Assembly (NCBI GenBank): GCA_945896675.1
Contig: CAMDEM010000014.1
Location: forward strand, 1-57,046
Length of the DNA: 57,046 bases
Reading direction: 5' to 3'
From: Cyanobium sp. NIES-981
GTDB lineage: Bacteria > Cyanobacteriota > Cyanobacteriia > PCC-6307 > Cyanobiaceae
In this document: piece by piece, positions 17,459 through 26,074 of the stretch
Layout: each line of letters starts with the position of its first letter
Numbering within the stretch: position 1 is the stretch's first letter
Position numbers and translations under genes: made by a program
Notes under the pieces: model-generated
What the model saw: only the letters and a program-made list of their open reading frames with translations
Told to the model about the DNA's origin: nothing
Database searches by the model: none

Positions 17459-18943
17459 ATGTTTGACGAGCTTTCCCAGCGGTTTGAAGACGCTGTCAAA
17501 AGCCTGAGGGGCCAAGCCACCATCAGCGAGACCAACGTTGAAGGGGCCCTCAAGGAAGTCCGCCGGGCCCTGCTAGAGGCCGACGTCAGCCTGCCGGTGG
17601 TTCAGGAGTTTGTCGAAGAGGTGCGCCGCAAGGCCGTGGGCGCCGAAGTGGTGCGGGGCGTCAGCCCCGACCAGAAATTCATCCAGTTGGTGCATGGCCA
17701 ACTGGTGGAGACCATGGGCGGCGAAAACGCCCCCCTCGCCAAGTCCAAAGGGGAAGGCGAAGGCCCCACGGTGGTGCTGATGGCGGGCCTGCAGGGAGCA
17801 GGCAAAACCACGGCCACCGCCAAACTTGGCCTGCACCTCAAGGAGCAGGGCCGGCGGGCGCTGCTGGTCGCCGCCGACGTCTACCGCCCCGCGGCCATCG
17901 ACCAGTTGACCACCTTGGGGCGCCAAATCGGGGTGGAGGTGTTCAGCCTCGGGGCCGATGCCAAACCCGAAGCCATCGCTGCCGCAGGCCTTGCCAAGGC
18001 CAAGGCGGAAGGCTTCGACACCGTGCTAGTGGACACCGCCGGCCGGCTCCAAATCGATCAATCGATGATGGAGGAGATGGTGCGGATCCGCGAAGCCACA
18101 GCCCCCGACGAGGTGCTGCTGGTGGTGGATTCCATGATTGGCCAGGAGGCCGCCAATCTCACCCGGGCCTTCCACGAGCAGGTGGGCATCACCGGTGCCG
18201 TGCTCACCAAGCTCGATGGCGATTCCAGGGGTGGCGCCGCCCTCTCGATCCGCAAGGTGAGCGGGGCGCCGATCAAGTTCATCGGCACCGGCGAAAAGGT
18301 GGAGGCGCTGCAACCCTTCCATCCCGAGCGGATGGCCAGCCGCATCCTCGGCATGGGCGACGTGCTCACCCTGGTGGAGAAGGCCCAGAAGGAGGTGGAA
18401 CTGGCCGATGTGGAGCGGATGCAGCAGAAGCTGCAGGAAGCCTCCTTCGACTTCTCGGATTTCCTGCAACAGATGCGCCTGATCAAGCGCATGGGCTCCC
18501 TGGGGGGGCTGATGAAAATGATCCCGGGCATGAACAAGATCGACGACGGCATGCTCAAACAAGGGGAGCAGCAGCTCAAAAAAATTGAGGCCATGATCGG
18601 CTCCATGACCGCATCCGAGCGCAACCAGCCCGAGCTGCTCGCATCCCAACCCTCCCGCCGGCGCCGGATTGCCTCGGGCAGCGGCCATACCCCCGCCGAT
18701 GTGGACAAGGTGCTGGCCGACTTCCAAAAAATGCGGGGCTTCATGAAGCAAATGACCCGGGGTGGCATGCCTGGTATGCCCGGCATGGGGGGGATGCCAG
18801 GGATGGGTGGCATGCCCGGAATGCCAGGGATGGGTGGAATGCCTGGTATGGGTGGCATGCCTGGTATGGGTGGCATGGGGGGTGGTGGCTCCGCCAAATC
18901 CCACAAGCCCCCGAAGAAACGCAAGGGCTTCGGGCATCTCTGA
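17459..18943 (+). CDS. ffh: Signal recognition particle GTPase Ffh
   Basis: SRP54 homologue that binds SRP RNA and the signal sequences of nascent membrane proteins. The N domain ('MFDELSQRFEDAVKSLRG') is followed by the G domain with G1 'GLQGAGKTTATAKLG', 'DVYRPAAIDQL', 'DTAGRLQID' and 'TKLDGDSRGGAAL'. The M domain starts at about residue 300 and contains 'MKMIPGMNKID'. The C-terminus has an unusually regular Met-Gly-Pro tract, roughly a dozen 'GMPGM'/'GMGGM' units (about 18762-18885), ending in a Lys-rich tail 'KPPKKRKGFGHL'. The 494 residues are normal to slightly long. It lies just upstream of rpsP, a classic neighbour. Confidence 0.97.
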   Translation: MFDELSQRFEDAVKSLRGQATISETNVEGALKEVRRALLEADVSLPVVQEFVEEVRRKAVGAEVVRGVSPDQKFIQLVHGQLVETMGGENAPLAKSKGEGEGPTVVLMAGLQGAGKTTATAKLGLHLKEQGRRALLVAADVYRPAAIDQLTTLGRQIGVEVFSLGADAKPEAIAAAGLAKAKAEGFDTVLVDTAGRLQIDQSMMEEMVRIREATAPDEVLLVVDSMIGQEAANLTRAFHEQVGITGAVLTKLDGDSRGGAALSIRKVSGAPIKFIGTGEKVEALQPFHPERMASRILGMGDVLTLVEKAQKEVELADVERMQQKLQEASFDFSDFLQQMRLIKRMGSLGGLMKMIPGMNKIDDGMLKQGEQQLKKIEAMIGSMTASERNQPELLASQPSRRRRIASGSGHTPADVDKVLADFQKMRGFMKQMTRGGMPGMPGMGGMPGMGGMPGMPGMGGMPGMGGMPGMGGMGGGGSAKSHKPPKKRKGFGHL

Positions 18944-18994
18944 ACACCCGAAGAGGTACATTGGTTTTCTGGAACACCTAGCGATTAGGCCTCG

Positions 18995-19429
18995 ATGATC
19001 AAGCTTCGCCTGAAGCGGTTTGGCAAGAAGCGGGAAGCGAGCTTCCGCCTCGTTGCAACCAACAGCACCTCCCGCCGGGATGGCCGTCCGCTCGAAGAGC
19101 TCGGCTTCTACAACCCCCGCACCAAAGAAGCGCGCCTCGACACCGAGGCCATCCGGGTCCGCCTGAGCCAGGGCGCCCAGCCCACCGACACTGTTCTTTC
19201 CCTGCTTGAGAAAGGCGGTCTGATCGAAAAAACAGTCCGTCCTGCTGAAACCGTCGGCAAGCAAAAGCAAGCTGACGCCCGCGACGCTGCCGCCAAGCAG
19301 GCCAAGAAGGACGCCGAGGCCGCCGCTGCTGCCGCCAAGGCAGAAGCTGAAGCCGCTGCTGAAGCTGCCAAGGCCGCTGCCGCTGCTGCCGCAGAAGCAC
19401 CTGCCGAAGACGCCCCGGCTGAAGCCTGA
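18995..19429 (+). CDS. rpsP: 30S ribosomal protein S16
   Basis: The first ~82 residues are canonical S16, beginning '[20 protein letters not shown]' and containing '[15 protein letters not shown]'. S16 binds 16S rRNA early in small-subunit assembly. The remaining ~60 residues form an Ala/Lys/Glu-rich charged tail ('[20 protein letters not shown]') with strong helix propensity, making the protein 144 residues against about 80-90 in E. coli. The reading frame and codon use continue smoothly through the tail, so it is not a frameshift. It lies between ffh and phoH, all on the same strand. Confidence 0.96.
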   Translation: MIKLRLKRFGKKREASFRLVATNSTSRRDGRPLEELGFYNPRTKEARLDTEAIRVRLSQGAQPTDTVLSLLEKGGLIEKTVRPAETVGKQKQADARDAAAKQAKKDAEAAAAAAKAEAEAAAEAAKAAAAAAAEAPAEDAPAEA

Positions 19430-19440
19430 GATCGGCTCCC

Positions 19441-20424
19441 ATGGCTGAGCCCGAAGGGCTGATCAGCTTTCCCATCACCTTGCCCAATCCCGCGGCGGCC
19501 CTGTCCATCGCGGGTGACGAGCAGTCATCGGCCCTGCATCGCCTCGAAGCCCTCACCGGCGCTTCGATCGTGTTGCGGGGTTTGGATTTGGTCATTCGCG
19601 CCCGCCCCAGCCAGCTGGAGCGGGCAGCAGCCTTGGTCGAGTTGCTCCGCCCCCTGTGGGAAGAAGGCCAGGCCATCGGCCAAGTGGACATTCAAATCGC
19701 CCTTCAGGCCTTAGATACCGGCCGGGGCCAAGAACACCAGCAGATGGGGCGCCAGGTGCTGGCCAAAAGCCAACACGGCAAAGCACTGCGGCCCCGCACC
19801 CTGAAGCAAAAGGCCTACGTCGAGGCCATGGAAGGCCACGACCTCACCCTGGCCCTGGGCCCTGCCGGCACAGGCAAAACCTTTTTGGCCACGGTGCTGG
19901 CGGTGCGGATGTTGACCGAGCGCAAGGTGGAGCGCCTGGTACTCACCAGGCCAGCGGTGGAGGCCGGCGAACGGCTGGGGTTCCTCCCCGGAGACCTCCA
20001 GCAAAAGGTGGATCCCTACCTGCGCCCCCTCTACGACGCCCTCCACACCCTGCTGGGGGCCGAACGCACCACCGCCTTGCTCGAGAAGGGGGTGATCGAA
20101 GTGGCGCCCTTGGCCTACATGCGCGGCCGCACCCTGGCCGATGCCTTTGTGATCCTCGATGAGGCCCAAAACACCACCACCGGCCAAATGCGCATGCTGC
20201 TCACCCGGTTGGGCGAAAACTCCCGCATGGTGGTGACTGGCGACCCCACCCAGGTGGACCTGCCCCCAGGGGTGATGAGCGGCCTCAGCGAAGCAGCCCA
20301 GGTGCTGGAAGGGGTCGAGGGCGTCGCCATCTGCCGACTCACGGCCGCCGATGTGGTCCGCCATCCCCTGGTGCAACGGCTGGTCCAGGCCTATGCCCAA
20401 CGGGACCATCAACGGCGGCCATAG
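19441..20424 (+). CDS. phoH: PhoH-like ATPase
   Basis: A PhoH family P-loop NTPase of 327 residues. Walker A is 'GPAGTGKTFLA' (about residues 140-150) and Walker B 'VILDEAQNTT'. An N-terminal single-stranded nucleic-acid-binding (KH-like) region and a sensor motif 'VVTGDPTQVDLP' follow family order. PhoH2-type proteins act in RNA metabolism in some bacteria, and the specific role in cyanobacteria is unsettled. The start is 11 bp after the rpsP stop, so co-transcription with ffh-rpsP is likely. Confidence 0.94.
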   Translation: MAEPEGLISFPITLPNPAAALSIAGDEQSSALHRLEALTGASIVLRGLDLVIRARPSQLERAAALVELLRPLWEEGQAIGQVDIQIALQALDTGRGQEHQQMGRQVLAKSQHGKALRPRTLKQKAYVEAMEGHDLTLALGPAGTGKTFLATVLAVRMLTERKVERLVLTRPAVEAGERLGFLPGDLQQKVDPYLRPLYDALHTLLGAERTTALLEKGVIEVAPLAYMRGRTLADAFVILDEAQNTTTGQMRMLLTRLGENSRMVVTGDPTQVDLPPGVMSGLSEAAQVLEGVEGVAICRLTAADVVRHPLVQRLVQAYAQRDHQRRP

Positions 20425-20500
20425 GGAGATCCGCACTCACACCCCAAGCACTGTCAAGGAATCGCTGCCAGGATGGGAGGAGTCCATTCCCTGGTGAGCC

Positions 20501-21238
20501 ATGCCGGCCAGCAGTAATTTCCAACAGGCCATCCGCGAGGCCCAAAGCAGCGCTTTGGTGGGCCCCAATGTGGTCAACAAGGCCCTGCCCTACGTGGGCG
20601 GTGGCATGGTGCTGACCGCCGCCGGTGTCACGGGCGGCTTGGCCCTGATGGCCAGCAACCCACCCCTGTTCATGCCCATCTTTTGGGTGGCCTTGATCGG
20701 CAACTTCATCCTCTTCTTTGTCGCCCAAAACGCGGCCATGAAGGGCAACAACGCCACGGCGCTGCCGATCCTCACCCTCTACAGCTTGCTGACGGGCTTC
20801 ACCCTCAGCGGCATCGTCGCGATGGCGATCGGCACGGCCGGCATCGGCTCCATCGGCACGGCGGCCCTCGCCACCGGCATCACCTTCGTGGCCGCATCGG
20901 TGGTGGGCCGTCGCATGAGCGACAGCATCGGCCAGGCCCTCAGTGGCGTGGTGGGCCTCGGCATCATCGGCCTGCTGATCGCCATGGTGGTGCAGATCGT
21001 GGGCGGGATCTTCGCTCCGGCCACCTTCCATGGCACAGGCCTCGAGCTGCTGATCGCCGGCTTCGGCACCGTGATCTTCGTGGGAGCGGCGTTTGTCGAC
21101 TTCTACACCATGCCCCGCACCTATAGCGACGACCAATACCTGGCCGGCGCCTTGGGGATGTACCTCACCTACATCAACCTGTTCATCTTCATCCTGCGCC
21201 TGATCATTGCCCTCCAAGGTGGTGGTCGCCGCGACTGA
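20501..21238 (+). CDS. Bax inhibitor-1 / YccA-like multispanning membrane protein
   Basis: A 245-residue inner-membrane protein with about seven hydrophobic segments, beginning at 'ALPYVGGGMVLTAAGVTGG'. The C-terminal 'DFYTMPRTYSDDQYLAGALG' and 'YINLFIFILRLI' resemble the conserved end of the BI-1/YccA (TMBIM) family. Family members are linked to Ca2+ leak or to modulation of FtsH. FtsH is encoded 24 kb away (45023), so a YccA-like interaction can be proposed but not shown. It is followed by a tandem repeat and a strong terminator, ending this plus-strand transcription unit. Confidence 0.85.
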   Translation: MPASSNFQQAIREAQSSALVGPNVVNKALPYVGGGMVLTAAGVTGGLALMASNPPLFMPIFWVALIGNFILFFVAQNAAMKGNNATALPILTLYSLLTGFTLSGIVAMAIGTAGIGSIGTAALATGITFVAASVVGRRMSDSIGQALSGVVGLGIIGLLIAMVVQIVGGIFAPATFHGTGLELLIAGFGTVIFVGAAFVDFYTMPRTYSDDQYLAGALGMYLTYINLFIFILRLIIALQGGGRRD

Positions 21239-21254
21239 TAGTCCGGGTTCAAAC

Positions 21255-21298
21255 AATGGTGAGACCAGGTTTAAACATTGGTTAGACCAGGTTTAACC
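21255..21298. repeat. 22-bp tandem repeat downstream of the BI-1-like gene
   Basis: Two adjacent 22-bp units (21255-21276 and 21277-21298) match at 19 of 22 positions and share agaccaggtttaa. A shorter third 'accaggtt' occurs at the base of the following terminator stem. It is non-coding and its function is unknown. Confidence 0.7.
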
Positions 21299-21314
21299 AT
21301 CAAAAACCCGAAAC

Positions 21315-21351
21315 CAGGTTGTGTACTTCCCGTACCCAACCTGTTTTTTTT
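21315..21351 (+). terminator. Strong rho-independent terminator
   Basis: The stem caggttgtgtac / gtacccaacctg (11 of 12 pairs), a ttccc loop and a run of eight T residues follow the BI-1-like gene. On the other strand the stem is followed by a weaker T-rich stretch, so it may also serve the convergent gene at 21392-21940. Confidence 0.9.
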
Positions 21352-21391
21352 GCTTGGAACCCAACGGTTCCGGGATCTCACATCCGGCAGC

Positions 21392-21940
21392 TCAGATCGG
21401 ATCTTCCGCCACCGCCAAGATCGCCTCAGCAATCGCCCGCTTCTGGTCGGCGTCGTAGCCCCAGCGCTCCAGGAAGGCCTGGTCATCGCCAGGGGCACCT
21501 TGGGCTGCAGCCAGCAGCGACTCCAGGCGCAGCTTCACCGCCTCTGGCTCCAGGCAACGAAGCAGTTCCGTGCAGCGCAACTGCACCCGCTCGGACGCCC
21601 CCTGCTGGGCAGGATCACCCGAGCGGCCGTGGTGAAGCGCCATGGCGCTGCTCATCGCCAAATTGCGCACGCTCAAATCCACCACCCCCTCACCGGCAGA
21701 ACGCAACTGGATCACCACCGGATCGGGCAATCGATCCATCAGCGGGCAATCCCCAGCCAGGCTCACCACAAAAAAGCCCCGGGCCCCATCCCGGCTTGCC
21801 ACCAACTCCGTCACCCGGTCGGCCAGCACCTCATCACTGAGCTCGCCCCGCTCCCAAAGGCCTAGCCACTGGGCCGTGATCTCCATGGCCTGTTGGAAAT
21901 TGGGCTGGGAAATGGCTTGAGAAGGAGCTGGATCAACCAT
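21392..21940 (-). CDS. Conserved-looking hypothetical protein, 182 residues
   Basis: Not recognised. It is a soluble-looking, Leu/Ala-rich, mostly helical protein without signal peptide or membrane segment. Visible features are 'WERGELSDEVLADRVTELV', a short beta-like stretch 'GARGFFVVSLAGDCPLMD' and a charged helical C-terminus 'YDADQKRAIAEAILAVAED'. GC and codon use match the neighbours. ATG 21940 lies 30 bp from the divergent era start, so both share a very short promoter region. I believe it is a real picocyanobacterial gene because it fills an otherwise empty gap and has normal codon bias, but no function is inferred. Confidence 0.75.
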   Translation of the reverse strand: MVDPAPSQAISQPNFQQAMEITAQWLGLWERGELSDEVLADRVTELVASRDGARGFFVVSLAGDCPLMDRLPDPVVIQLRSAGEGVVDLSVRNLAMSSAMALHHGRSGDPAQQGASERVQLRCTELLRCLEPEAVKLRLESLLAAAQGAPGDDQAFLERWGYDADQKRAIAEAILAVAEDPI

Positions 21941-21970
21941 GGGGGCCGGTGAACTGGCAGTGTTGAGGTT

Positions 21971-23017
21971 ATGGAGTCAAGCCACGCCAACGACGTCGAG
22001 AGCGGCCAACTGCTGCCGATCCCCGATCCGGCCGAATCGGCCCGCTTGCTGGCGGGCCTGGGGGCCGAGGGCCCAGGGGGCACGCCGGAGGGGTTTCGCT
22101 CCGGGTTTGTCGCCCTGATCGGCCGGCCCAACGTGGGTAAATCCACCCTGCTCAACCAATTGGTGGGCACCAAGGTGGCCATCACCTCCCCCATCGCCCA
22201 AACCACCCGCAACCGGCTGCGGGCGATCCTGACCACCCCCAGCGCCCAGCTGGTGCTTCTGGATACGCCCGGGATCCACAAGCCCCACCATCTCCTCGGC
22301 GAACGGCTGGTGCAAAGCGCCCGCGGCGCCATTGGCGAAGTGGATGTGGTGCTGCTCCTGGTGGATGGCAGCGAACCGGCGGGCCGGGGGGATGGCTTCA
22401 TCGTGGATCTGTTGCGCCATTGCCGGGCCCCGGTGCACGTGGCGCTCAACAAGAATGATCGGGTCGATCCCGAGCGGGCTGAAGAGCTGCTTGTCAGTTA
22501 CCGCAGGATGCTCGCCGGCGAGGGAGACTTCGCCATCCCCGAGCCTCGCCCCAAGCTCAACTGGCCCCTGCACCCCTGCAGCGCCCTCCATGGCGACGGC
22601 ACCGAAGCCCTGGTGCAGGCGTTAGCGGCCGAATTGCCCCTCGGCCCCCAGCTCTATCCCGCCGATGCGGTGAGCGACCAACCCGAGCAGCTGCTCATGG
22701 CCGAATTGATCCGCGAACAGGTGCTGCAGAACACCCGCGAGGAAGTGCCCCATTCAGTGGCCGTCAGCATCGAACGCGTCGTGGACGATGGCCCCCGCAC
22801 AGCCATCCTCGCCACGGTGCTGGTGGAGCGCTCGAGCCAGAAGGGAATCCTGATCGGCAAGGGCGGCCAGATGCTCAAAACCATTGGCCAGGGGGCCCGG
22901 CTGCAGATGGAGAAGGTGTTCTCCGGGCCGGTGTATCTGGAGTTATTTGTGAAGGTGGTGCCCGGCTGGCGGCGCAATCCGGCCCGGCTGGCTGAGCTGG
23001 GCTACCGGGGCGACTGA
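21971..23017 (+). CDS. era: GTPase Era
   Basis: Ribosome-associated GTPase for 16S rRNA maturation. The GTPase domain has G1 'GRPNVGKSTLLNQLVG', the switch region 'PIAQTTRNRL', G3 'DTPGIHKP' and G4 'NKND'. The C-terminal KH domain includes 'ILIGKGGQMLKTIG'. The 348 residues are longer than E. coli Era (~300), mainly through a ~45-residue N-terminal extension ('MESSHANDVESGQLLPIP'); a start closer to 'GFRSGFVALIG' cannot be excluded. It begins a compact plus-strand run through larB. Confidence 0.96.
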   Translation: MESSHANDVESGQLLPIPDPAESARLLAGLGAEGPGGTPEGFRSGFVALIGRPNVGKSTLLNQLVGTKVAITSPIAQTTRNRLRAILTTPSAQLVLLDTPGIHKPHHLLGERLVQSARGAIGEVDVVLLLVDGSEPAGRGDGFIVDLLRHCRAPVHVALNKNDRVDPERAEELLVSYRRMLAGEGDFAIPEPRPKLNWPLHPCSALHGDGTEALVQALAAELPLGPQLYPADAVSDQPEQLLMAELIREQVLQNTREEVPHSVAVSIERVVDDGPRTAILATVLVERSSQKGILIGKGGQMLKTIGQGARLQMEKVFSGPVYLELFVKVVPGWRRNPARLAELGYRGD

Positions 23018-23059
23018 ACCGCCACAGCTGCACCGCCACCAGCTGAGAGAATTGGATCC

Positions 23060-23560
23060 ATGAGCGAGTCCACCAACCCTGCCATCGCCTTCCCGCCCAA
23101 GGAGATCGGTGATTTCCTGCGCTTCTGCGCCGGCGAGTGGATGGGCCTCAACAGCACCTTTGCCCTCGACGAGCCCACGGCCCTAGCCGCAGAAGACGAC
23201 GCCCCAGACGGCGATGAGTGGCACACCAGCGAGCGCGGCGAACTGCTGGTGACCTACCTGGAACCCCAGGCCGATGGCCAACCGGGCGGCCTGAGCCAAG
23301 GCCCCAAGGGCGGCCTGCAACAGCAACTGATCTTCCACAGCGATGGCAGCTACCACTGCGGGGCTGATCAAGGCCGCTGGCAGTTCTGGCCCGATGGCAG
23401 CCTGGAGCTGGTGATTGAGGCCCAAGGCCAACAGGTGCGCGAACGCCTCTGGTTCACCAAGCCCAACCTGCGCCTGCGCTCCAGCGTGGCCAACCAGGGC
23501 GATGGCAACCCTGCCCACGCCCACTTCAGCTCCGAGATCCGGCGGGTGAGCAAGGCCTGA
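23060..23560 (+). CDS. CpcS/CpeS-type phycobiliprotein lyase-like protein
   Basis: A 166-residue lipocalin-like protein. The N-terminal 'IGDFLRFCAGEWMGLNSTFA' and the later 'GRWQFWPDGSLELVIE', 'RERLWFTKPNLRLRSSV' and 'HFSSEIRRV' follow the order and spacing of CpcS/CpeS bilin lyases, which attach phycocyanobilin or related bilins to Cys84-type sites of phycobiliprotein subunits. The middle part differs from the best-studied members, so chromophore and target cannot be deduced. It lies between era and trmD, not in a phycobilisome locus. ATG 23060 is preceded by a purine-rich stretch. Cytosolic or thylakoid-surface action is expected. Confidence 0.7.
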   Translation: MSESTNPAIAFPPKEIGDFLRFCAGEWMGLNSTFALDEPTALAAEDDAPDGDEWHTSERGELLVTYLEPQADGQPGGLSQGPKGGLQQQLIFHSDGSYHCGADQGRWQFWPDGSLELVIEAQGQQVRERLWFTKPNLRLRSSVANQGDGNPAHAHFSSEIRRVSKA

Positions 23561-23582
23561 AACCCATGGGCCCGCTGCTGTC

Positions 23583-24302
23583 ATGAGACTCGATGTGGTC
23601 AGCCTGGCCCCTGAGGCCTTTGCGCCCCTGCTGGGGCTGGGGGTGATCGGCCGGGCCTTTGGCGCTGGCATCGCCGAGCTCCACACCCACAATCCCCGCG
23701 ATTACGCCACCGACAAGTACCGCAAGGTCGACGACGAGCCCTACGGCGGTGGCGCGGGCATGGTGCTCAAACCCGAACCGGTGTATGCCGCCTTCGGGGC
23801 CATCCCCGTGCTGCCGCGGCGGCGGGTGCTGTTGATGAGCCCCCAGGGCCAGCCGCTACTCCAGGCCGACCTGCGCCGATGGGCAACGGACTACGACCAG
23901 CTGGTGTTTCTCTGCGGCCACTACGAGGGCTTCGACGAACGGATTCGCCCCCTGGCCGACGAGGAGGTGTCGATCGGTGATTTCGTGCTCACCGGCGGCG
24001 AATTGCCGGCGGCCACGATCATCAATGGGGTGGTGCGGCTCCTGCCCGGCACGGTGGGCACGGCGGCCTCCTTGGACGAGGAAAGCCACAGCACCCTGCT
24101 GCTGGAGCACCCCCACTACACGAGGCCGGCGGCGTTTCAAGGGATGGAGGTGCCGGCGGTGTTGCGCTCCGGCGACCACGGGGCCATTGCCCGCTGGCGG
24201 GCCGATCAGCAGCAGCAGCGCACCCAAGAACGCCGGCCCGATCTTTACGCTCGCTGGGAGCAAGCCCCAGGCAGCGAACCCCATGCAGCTCAGGATCGGT
24301 AA
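23583..24302 (+). CDS. trmD: tRNA (guanine-N1)-methyltransferase TrmD
   Basis: Methylates G37 at N1 in tRNAs reading CNN and some other codons, preventing +1 frameshifting; SAM binds in a trefoil knot. Characteristic stretches are '[15 protein letters not shown]', '[13 protein letters not shown]' and '[16 protein letters not shown]'. The 239 residues match the family. The 3' end overlaps the ispF start by 20 bp in another frame. In many bacteria trmD is paired with rpsP, but here rpsP is 4 kb away beside ffh. Confidence 0.97.
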   Translation: MRLDVVSLAPEAFAPLLGLGVIGRAFGAGIAELHTHNPRDYATDKYRKVDDEPYGGGAGMVLKPEPVYAAFGAIPVLPRRRVLLMSPQGQPLLQADLRRWATDYDQLVFLCGHYEGFDERIRPLADEEVSIGDFVLTGGELPAATIINGVVRLLPGTVGTAASLDEESHSTLLLEHPHYTRPAAFQGMEVPAVLRSGDHGAIARWRADQQQQRTQERRPDLYARWEQAPGSEPHAAQDR

Positions 24303-24768
24303 CGGCTACGACATCCATCGTCTGGTGGCCGGCAGGCCGCTGATCCTGGGCGGTCAACAGCTCGATCATCCCGATGGCCTGGGCCTTGATGGCCACAGCG
24401 ATGCCGACGTGCTGGTGCACGCGATCATGGATGCCCTGCTGGGCGCCTTGAGCCTCGGCGATATCGGCAAGTACTTCCCCCCCGACGATCCGCAGTGGAA
24501 GGGCTCCGACAGCCTGGTGCTGCTTGAGCAGGTGGTGGCCCTGGTGCGGGAGCGGGGCTGGAGCGTGGTCAATGTGGATTCGGTGGTGGTTGCGGAGCGC
24601 CCGAAGCTCAAACCCCACATTGAGGCGATGCGGGCCGCCATCGCCGCCCGCATGGATCTGGATGCCGATCAGGTGGGCGTCAAGGCCACCACCAACGAAA
24701 AACTGGGGGCCGAGGGGCGGGAGGAGGGCATCTCCTGCCACGCCGTGGCCCTGCTCCAAAAGGGATGA
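24283..24768 (+). CDS. ispF: 2-C-methyl-D-erythritol 2,4-cyclodiphosphate synthase IspF
   Basis: Cyclises CDP-ME-2-phosphate in the MEP isoprenoid pathway, which supplies carotenoids, chlorophyll phytyl chains and quinones. It has the zinc-site motif 'GNGYDIHRL' (Asp and His at the start), '[20 protein letters not shown]' and the C-terminal '[11 protein letters not shown]'. The 161 residues are typical for this trimeric enzyme. ATG 24283 lies inside the end of trmD, and the stop overlaps the next start as ATGA, so the genes are translationally coupled. Confidence 0.97.
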   Translation: MQLRIGNGYDIHRLVAGRPLILGGQQLDHPDGLGLDGHSDADVLVHAIMDALLGALSLGDIGKYFPPDDPQWKGSDSLVLLEQVVALVRERGWSVVNVDSVVVAERPKLKPHIEAMRAAIAARMDLDADQVGVKATTNEKLGAEGREEGISCHAVALLQKG

Positions 24769-25244
24769 CTAGGCTCCGCCCCTGGCCCGACGGGCTGCCT
24801 AGGTTGATGGGCCTTGTGCTCAGCCTGGTGATGCTGCTGGCCGGCCATCCCGATGGGGCAATCGCCGCCTTCCAGGATCCCTCGGGCACCTACGACGTGG
24901 CCGTGGTGGAGCACCTGCGGGTGAAGGTGCCGGCGGAGGGCCGCCAGGCGTGGCTGGCGGCGGAGCAGGGCAGCTGGGAACCCTGGCTGGCCCAGCAGGA
25001 CGGCTTCCTGGACCGGCAACTGCTGTGGGATGCCGAACGGGAGGAAGGCACCCTGCTGATCCGTTGGGCCAGCAAGGATCAGTGGAAGGCCATCCCCCCT
25101 GAAGCGGTGGACGCAGTGCAGGCGCGCTTCGAGGAGTTGGCCCGCCAGGCCACCGGCACAACGGCAGGCAATCCCTTCCCCTTGGTGTTTGAAGGGGAAC
25201 TGGAACCCCTCGCCCTCCAACCCCTAGATCTGCAACCCCAGTGA
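24765..25244 (+). CDS. TIGR03792-type conserved cyanobacterial protein
   Basis: A 159-residue protein with a hydrophobic N-terminal segment ('[16 protein letters not shown]') ending near 'AIAAF', most likely a signal peptide or anchor. The mature part reads '[20 protein letters not shown]', '[19 protein letters not shown]' and '[13 protein letters not shown]'. These match my memory of the TIGR03792 family, an uncharacterised, dimeric alpha/beta-barrel-like cyanobacterial group. It starts inside the ispF stop (ATGA) and ends in a GTGA overlap with the methyltransferase, so it is firmly part of this operon. Its function is unknown. Confidence 0.8.
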   Translation: MTRLRPWPDGLPRLMGLVLSLVMLLAGHPDGAIAAFQDPSGTYDVAVVEHLRVKVPAEGRQAWLAAEQGSWEPWLAQQDGFLDRQLLWDAEREEGTLLIRWASKDQWKAIPPEAVDAVQARFEELARQATGTTAGNPFPLVFEGELEPLALQPLDLQPQ

Positions 25245-26074
25245 CAGCGCCCGGCGCAAGCTCCAACTACGTGCTGGGTAGCCACGACCGGGAGCGGGAT
25301 CGGCTGCAACGCCAACACGCCATCTGGCGCGATGACTGCCTGGCGGCCTGGCAGCAAGCCGGCTGGGGAGCGGGTCAGCGGCTGCTGGACCTGGGCTGCG
25401 GACCGGGCTTTGCCAGCCTGGATCTGGCCGAGCGGGTGGGCCCCACGGGAAGCGTGCTGGCCATCGACAACGCCAGTGCCTACCTGGAGCACCTCCAAGC
25501 CCAGGCGAGCCAAGGCAACCTCCAGCAACTCCACACCCTGGCCTTGGATCTGAACCAAGCCAGCGGCGTCGAAGCCCTGGGGGAGGGCCAATGGGATGGG
25601 GCCTGGTGCCGTTGGGTGGCCATGTTTCTGAAAGACCTCAATCCCCTGCTGGATCTGATCGCCCGGGCCCTCCGCCCCGGGGGCACGCTGATCCTGCACG
25701 AATACGGGCAGTGGGATACGTTCGCGCTCTATCCCCGGGGTGCTGGGCTGGATCGCTTCGTTTGCCGCTGCATCCAGCACTGGCGCGACCACGGCGGCGA
25801 CCCCCATGTGGCCCAGCGCTTGCCAGCCCTGCTCGAGGCCCGGGGCCTGCGCCTGAAACACTGCCGCAGCTTGATGGCCTGCTCTACCAGCGATGCCCCC
25901 AAGGCCCAGTGGCTACAGGATTTCCTGGGCAGCTACCCGGACCAACTGGCCGCCGCCGGGCTCTGGAGCCCAGGCGATCAGGAGGAGCTGGAGGCCGACC
26001 TCGGCCACGCCATGGGCCATTCCAGTGTCTGGGTGACGCCGGCGCTGATGGAGATGGTGTGGGAAAAGCCATGA
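25241..26074 (+). CDS. Class I SAM-dependent methyltransferase
   Basis: A 277-residue Rossmann methyltransferase. Motif I is 'LLDLGCGPGFASLDLA' (about residues 48-63), the acidic SAM-ribose contact lies in 'VLAIDNASAYLEHL', and the post-motif region is 'ALRPGGTLILHEYGQWDTF'. The substrate cannot be read; the domain resembles small-molecule methyltransferases of the UbiE/Methyltransf_11-25 type. GTG 25241 overlaps the upstream stop, and the stop overlaps the larB ATG (ATGA). Confidence 0.85.
   Translation: MTAPGASSNYVLGSHDRERDRLQRQHAIWRDDCLAAWQQAGWGAGQRLLDLGCGPGFASLDLAERVGPTGSVLAIDNASAYLEHLQAQASQGNLQQLHTLALDLNQASGVEALGEGQWDGAWCRWVAMFLKDLNPLLDLIARALRPGGTLILHEYGQWDTFALYPRGAGLDRFVCRCIQHWRDHGGDPHVAQRLPALLEARGLRLKHCRSLMACSTSDAPKAQWLQDFLGSYPDQLAAAGLWSPGDQEELEADLGHAMGHSSVWVTPALMEMVWEKP

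Noticed and set aside
18026-19270. Long minus-strand frames opposite ffh and rpsP, including a His/Thr-Pro-rich stretch
   Set aside because: They mirror the Met-Gly-Pro tract and the coding strand of certain genes; no domain is visible.
21323-21336. NtcA-like GTA-N-TAC palindrome
   Set aside because: The spacing is 7 rather than 8 and it is part of a transcription terminator stem.
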